64,000 bases of DNA, from the NCBI GenBank assembly GCA_003134815.1, contig PLCO01000012.1, positions 62,001 to 126,000 of the forward strand, read 5' to 3'. The notes under the pieces were generated by a model that saw only the letters and a program-made list of their open reading frames with translations, was not told the DNA's origin and ran no database searches. Position 1 is the first letter of the stretch, and every line of letters starts with the position of its first letter. This document shows, one piece after another, positions 61,949 through 64,000 of the stretch. A program made the translations under genes and the position numbers. The stretch comes from Acidobacteriaceae bacterium (lineage in GTDB: Bacteria; Acidobacteriota; Terriglobia; Terriglobales; Acidobacteriaceae).

Positions 61949-63862
61949 CTACTCCATTACCTGTCCGGGAGCCTGGAGCACATCGTCGGGGAATATGAGA
62001 TTGCCCTGAATTGCCTCCGGCTCGATAGGGAGCGGAGTGCTTGGCACGATCAGGTCGTCCATTTCTCGTTCATCGAAGCCGGGGCTTTTCTCCTGGAGCG
62101 CGATGAACGGAAACGAGAACCGAGCGACATGATTGCCGTACTTGAGAAAGCCGCGCAGGTCGTCGAGGCCGGAGACTTCGGAGGGCAGAACAAGAGGTTC
62201 GGTCTGGCGGTCGAGCGCGAAGTTTTTGCCCGCACGTGAGCCGTCATAATGGGTTTCACGTAATCGTTCTATCTCTACCTCGCCAATGGCCTCACTCACC
62301 CATTTAGCCGCACGCGGCTCCGTGGTGCGCAGGAAGATCTTCGTCGCAGGCTGCGAGAGCATAGCTTCGGAGTCTTCGCCGTACCTGGCTTCCATTTGAC
62401 TCCGGCCCTGGAAGCCAAGTATCACGGGGTTTTGCGACTTGCGATTCTCGGTGATGGCTGTATGGAGCTGCGGTAGCCGTTGCAAACTGGCCAGTTCGTC
62501 AATCACGAACCAGACAGGCTTTTGGTCTGGCATTGGCTCATTCAGGAGTCGCAAGACCAGCGTGTCGATCCAGAGGCTGATGAGCGGGCGGAGGGCCTCG
62601 CGCATCGTCGGGCGCGACGTGATAAATATCCAGCCCCGCCGCGTCTCGGCCCAGTTGGTAGCTGTCCAGACAGAGGTTGTCTCGTTCTCTTTCGGAAGCA
62701 GCCGAAAGCTATCTGCACTCATATTGAGAGAGCCGAGAACGCCAGTTCGTTGCTGTGGGGCTTTCGGATCGATCAGCATCCAATACTCCGTATTCTGGAC
62801 GCGCTTGTCGATCTCCGATGGGTCAGACATCCACTTGATTAGGTCTTCCGGGGTCGGAAGGTAGCTGAGCAAATGCGCGAAGATCTTTTGCGGGGCCTCC
62901 ACGAAGAAGCGATTCGTGACGCCCTCGGGCTGGTAAAGCGACACGGCCAGCGCCTTGGCCTCTGCTTTCCGCCGCAGTTCTTTCGATGGGTTCCAGTAAG
63001 GCATCCGCGCATCAAGGGGATTGAGGACGATGTCGCCGCGGTGTGGGTCGTAGAACTGCTTGACGAACTCGCAAGCAGGGTCATAAACGATGGCGCTGTC
63101 GCCGCGAGCATCGACCTGGTAGAGCATCTGGCGAATGATGCTCGACTTGCCTGATCCGGTGTCGCCCACGATCAGGAAATGCTTGTTCTCCGCGTCGCGC
63201 GGGATTCGTAATGGGAGCTTGAAATCATCGGTCTTGATCCCAATGCCATTGCCGATGACGGCCTTGGTGAACTCTTTTGCGTTGACCAGAACTGGACCTT
63301 TGAGGCGGCGCCCATAGCGTAGTTGCTTGATGCGTGCGATGTCCTTCCGAATTGAAAAAGGAAGCTGCAGGACGAATGCAGCGAGTCCAAAGAAGAGCTG
63401 CATCTTGAAGAGCCCGTAGATCGGAGCGTCCTCGTAAATCCAATGAGCGAGCCAGGCGTGGAGCGTCTTGTTTGCGTAGGTGCGAAGGTCCTCGCGTTCT
63501 AGGAAGTAAGTGCCATGGACCGCGGCTTTCGCGGTGAGCGTAAGCGGAATCGACGGGCCGCCAAATGGTGGCGTGGCTCCCGCCTGAACATCCGCTTCGA
63601 GCGCGGCGCGGCGGTCCGACACTCCATCCGAAACATAGAGCATCTGGTATTTGCTCATTGAATGCGCGAGGCCGGCGGTTTCGCTGCGCAAATAGTACGG
63701 CAGGTAGTAGCGTTGCAGCGGGAGCAATCCAAACTGAAAACGCAAGTAGACGAAGAATCCGGTGGCGACGATCGCCAGAAAGAACGCTCCGAGCGTATAG
63801 AGATAGCCGCGCGGAGGCCAAATGATGGACTCTTTGCGGCCCCATTGCTGAACGGTTGGCAT
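61949..63862 (-). CDS. traD: Type IV coupling protein (VirD4/TraD/TrwB)
   Basis: 637 residues. Two N-terminal membrane helices (LYTLGAFFLAIVATGFFVYL; LFFGLAAFVLQLPF) lead to a RecA-like ATPase: HFLIVGDTGSGKSSIIRQML, AIVYDPACEFVKQF, PVWFVIDELASLQRLPQLHT, and ILGFQGRSQME. It links the relaxosome to the type IV secretion channel. It begins just upstream of the relaxase gene. Its presence shows the element is, or was, able to transfer itself given mating-pore genes, probably beyond the right edge. Confidence 0.9.
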   Translation of the reverse strand: MPTVQQWGRKESIIWPPRGYLYTLGAFFLAIVATGFFVYLRFQFGLLPLQRYYLPYYLRSETAGLAHSMSKYQMLYVSDGVSDRRAALEADVQAGATPPFGGPSIPLTLTAKAAVHGTYFLEREDLRTYANKTLHAWLAHWIYEDAPIYGLFKMQLFFGLAAFVLQLPFSIRKDIARIKQLRYGRRLKGPVLVNAKEFTKAVIGNGIGIKTDDFKLPLRIPRDAENKHFLIVGDTGSGKSSIIRQMLYQVDARGDSAIVYDPACEFVKQFYDPHRGDIVLNPLDARMPYWNPSKELRRKAEAKALAVSLYQPEGVTNRFFVEAPQKIFAHLLSYLPTPEDLIKWMSDPSEIDKRVQNTEYWMLIDPKAPQQRTGVLGSLNMSADSFRLLPKENETTSVWTATNWAETRRGWIFITSRPTMREALRPLISLWIDTLVLRLLNEPMPDQKPVWFVIDELASLQRLPQLHTAITENRKSQNPVILGFQGRSQMEARYGEDSEAMLSQPATKIFLRTTEPRAAKWVSEAIGEVEIERLRETHYDGSRAGKNFALDRQTEPLVLPSEVSGLDDLRGFLKYGNHVARFSFPFIALQEKSPGFDEREMDDLIVPSTPLPIEPEAIQGNLIFPDDVLQAPGQVME

Positions 63863-63865
63863 AGC

Positions 63866-64000
63866 TTATTTCTCCTGCTTCTTGCTGCGACGGGCGAGGA
63901 GTTCCTGTGCCTTCGCCGCCTTGGTTGTCTGGACCTGGCGGAAGAGAATGGTGAGCTGATCCTGGACCATTTTGTCTCCGCGCAGGAGCGGTTCGAGCGT
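63866..64000 (-). CDS. C-terminal end of an unknown gene, cut by window edge
   Basis: The last 44 codons of a gene reading into the window on the minus strand, ending at TAA (63866-63868), 3 bp before the coupling protein start. The visible tail (LLRGDKMVQDQLTILFRQVQ then TKAAKAQELLARRSKKQEK) is helical and basic. It is probably another transfer gene, judged by spacing only. Confidence 0.6.
   Translation of the reverse strand, partial: TLEPLLRGDKMVQDQLTILFRQVQTTKAAKAQELLARRSKKQEK

Overview
The window reads as a chromosome segment from a soil or freshwater bacterium, most likely an Acidobacteriota (Terriglobia-like). The grounds are inference from gene content: an alginate-export-type porin inside a nitrate-assimilation operon, a HemD-GAF-ANTAR regulator, a sigma factor and zinc-finger anti-sigma pair close to a CHAT/TPR protein, and moderately high GC. 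No rRNA or ribosomal protein gene is present to settle the taxonomy.

Layout. (1) 1-546 is the frameshifted 3' end of a type I restriction gene (hsdR), followed by about 0.4 kb with IS-like direct repeats. (2) 967-14111 is a coherent nitrate/nitrite assimilation locus. On the minus strand lie the ferredoxin/DmsC-like membrane electron donor, the molybdopterin nitrate reductase, a NarK-type transporter, a small conserved protein and an outer-membrane porin. Divergent on the plus strand lie a HemD-GAF-ANTAR antiterminator, a siroheme nitrite/sulfite reductase and a diflavin reductase. Twin hexaloop hairpins precede the reductase gene and look like an ANTAR target. (3) 14236-14760 holds a broken tRNA-Asn and other tRNA-like scraps, which mark an integration hotspot. 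(4) About 14.8-59.1 kb is a very dense accessory island, and (5) 51.8-64 kb carries conjugation and plasmid-type genes (ParB-like, ArdC-like, MobF relaxase/helicase, VirD4/TraD coupling protein, and the start of another transfer gene). The whole right part therefore looks like an integrative conjugative element that runs past the window edge.

The island cargo is mostly defence-like: a translationally coupled helicase / phospholipase-D / 410-residue protein operon with two small leading genes; a class III nucleotide cyclase with the Pycsar-type signature fused to helical repeats; a CHAT protease with an S41 protease; an AbiE toxin-antitoxin pair with a 37-bp palindromic operator; a one-chain MmeI-like restriction-modification enzyme followed by a SEFIR protein; a CoiA-like nuclease; a Ser/Thr kinase with an unknown partner; several PD-(D/E)XK-like proteins; and a SIR2 protein.

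The unit I find most likely to be an undescribed system is the compact minus-strand operon at 46960-49098. It encodes a proteasome-fold Ntn hydrolase (catalytic Thr placed by a TTG start), an 85-residue protein and a RuvB-like AAA domain fused to an Mrr nuclease, all with overlapping reading frames. The AAA domain has lost normal Walker residues, suggesting a sensor or scaffold rather than a motor. Two further unexplained structures stand out: a pair of about 70-nt structured direct repeats that bracket a nuclease-like gene (50653-51763), and a 192-bp imperfect palindrome (54563-54754) whose G-T pairs suggest an RNA made from the plus strand.
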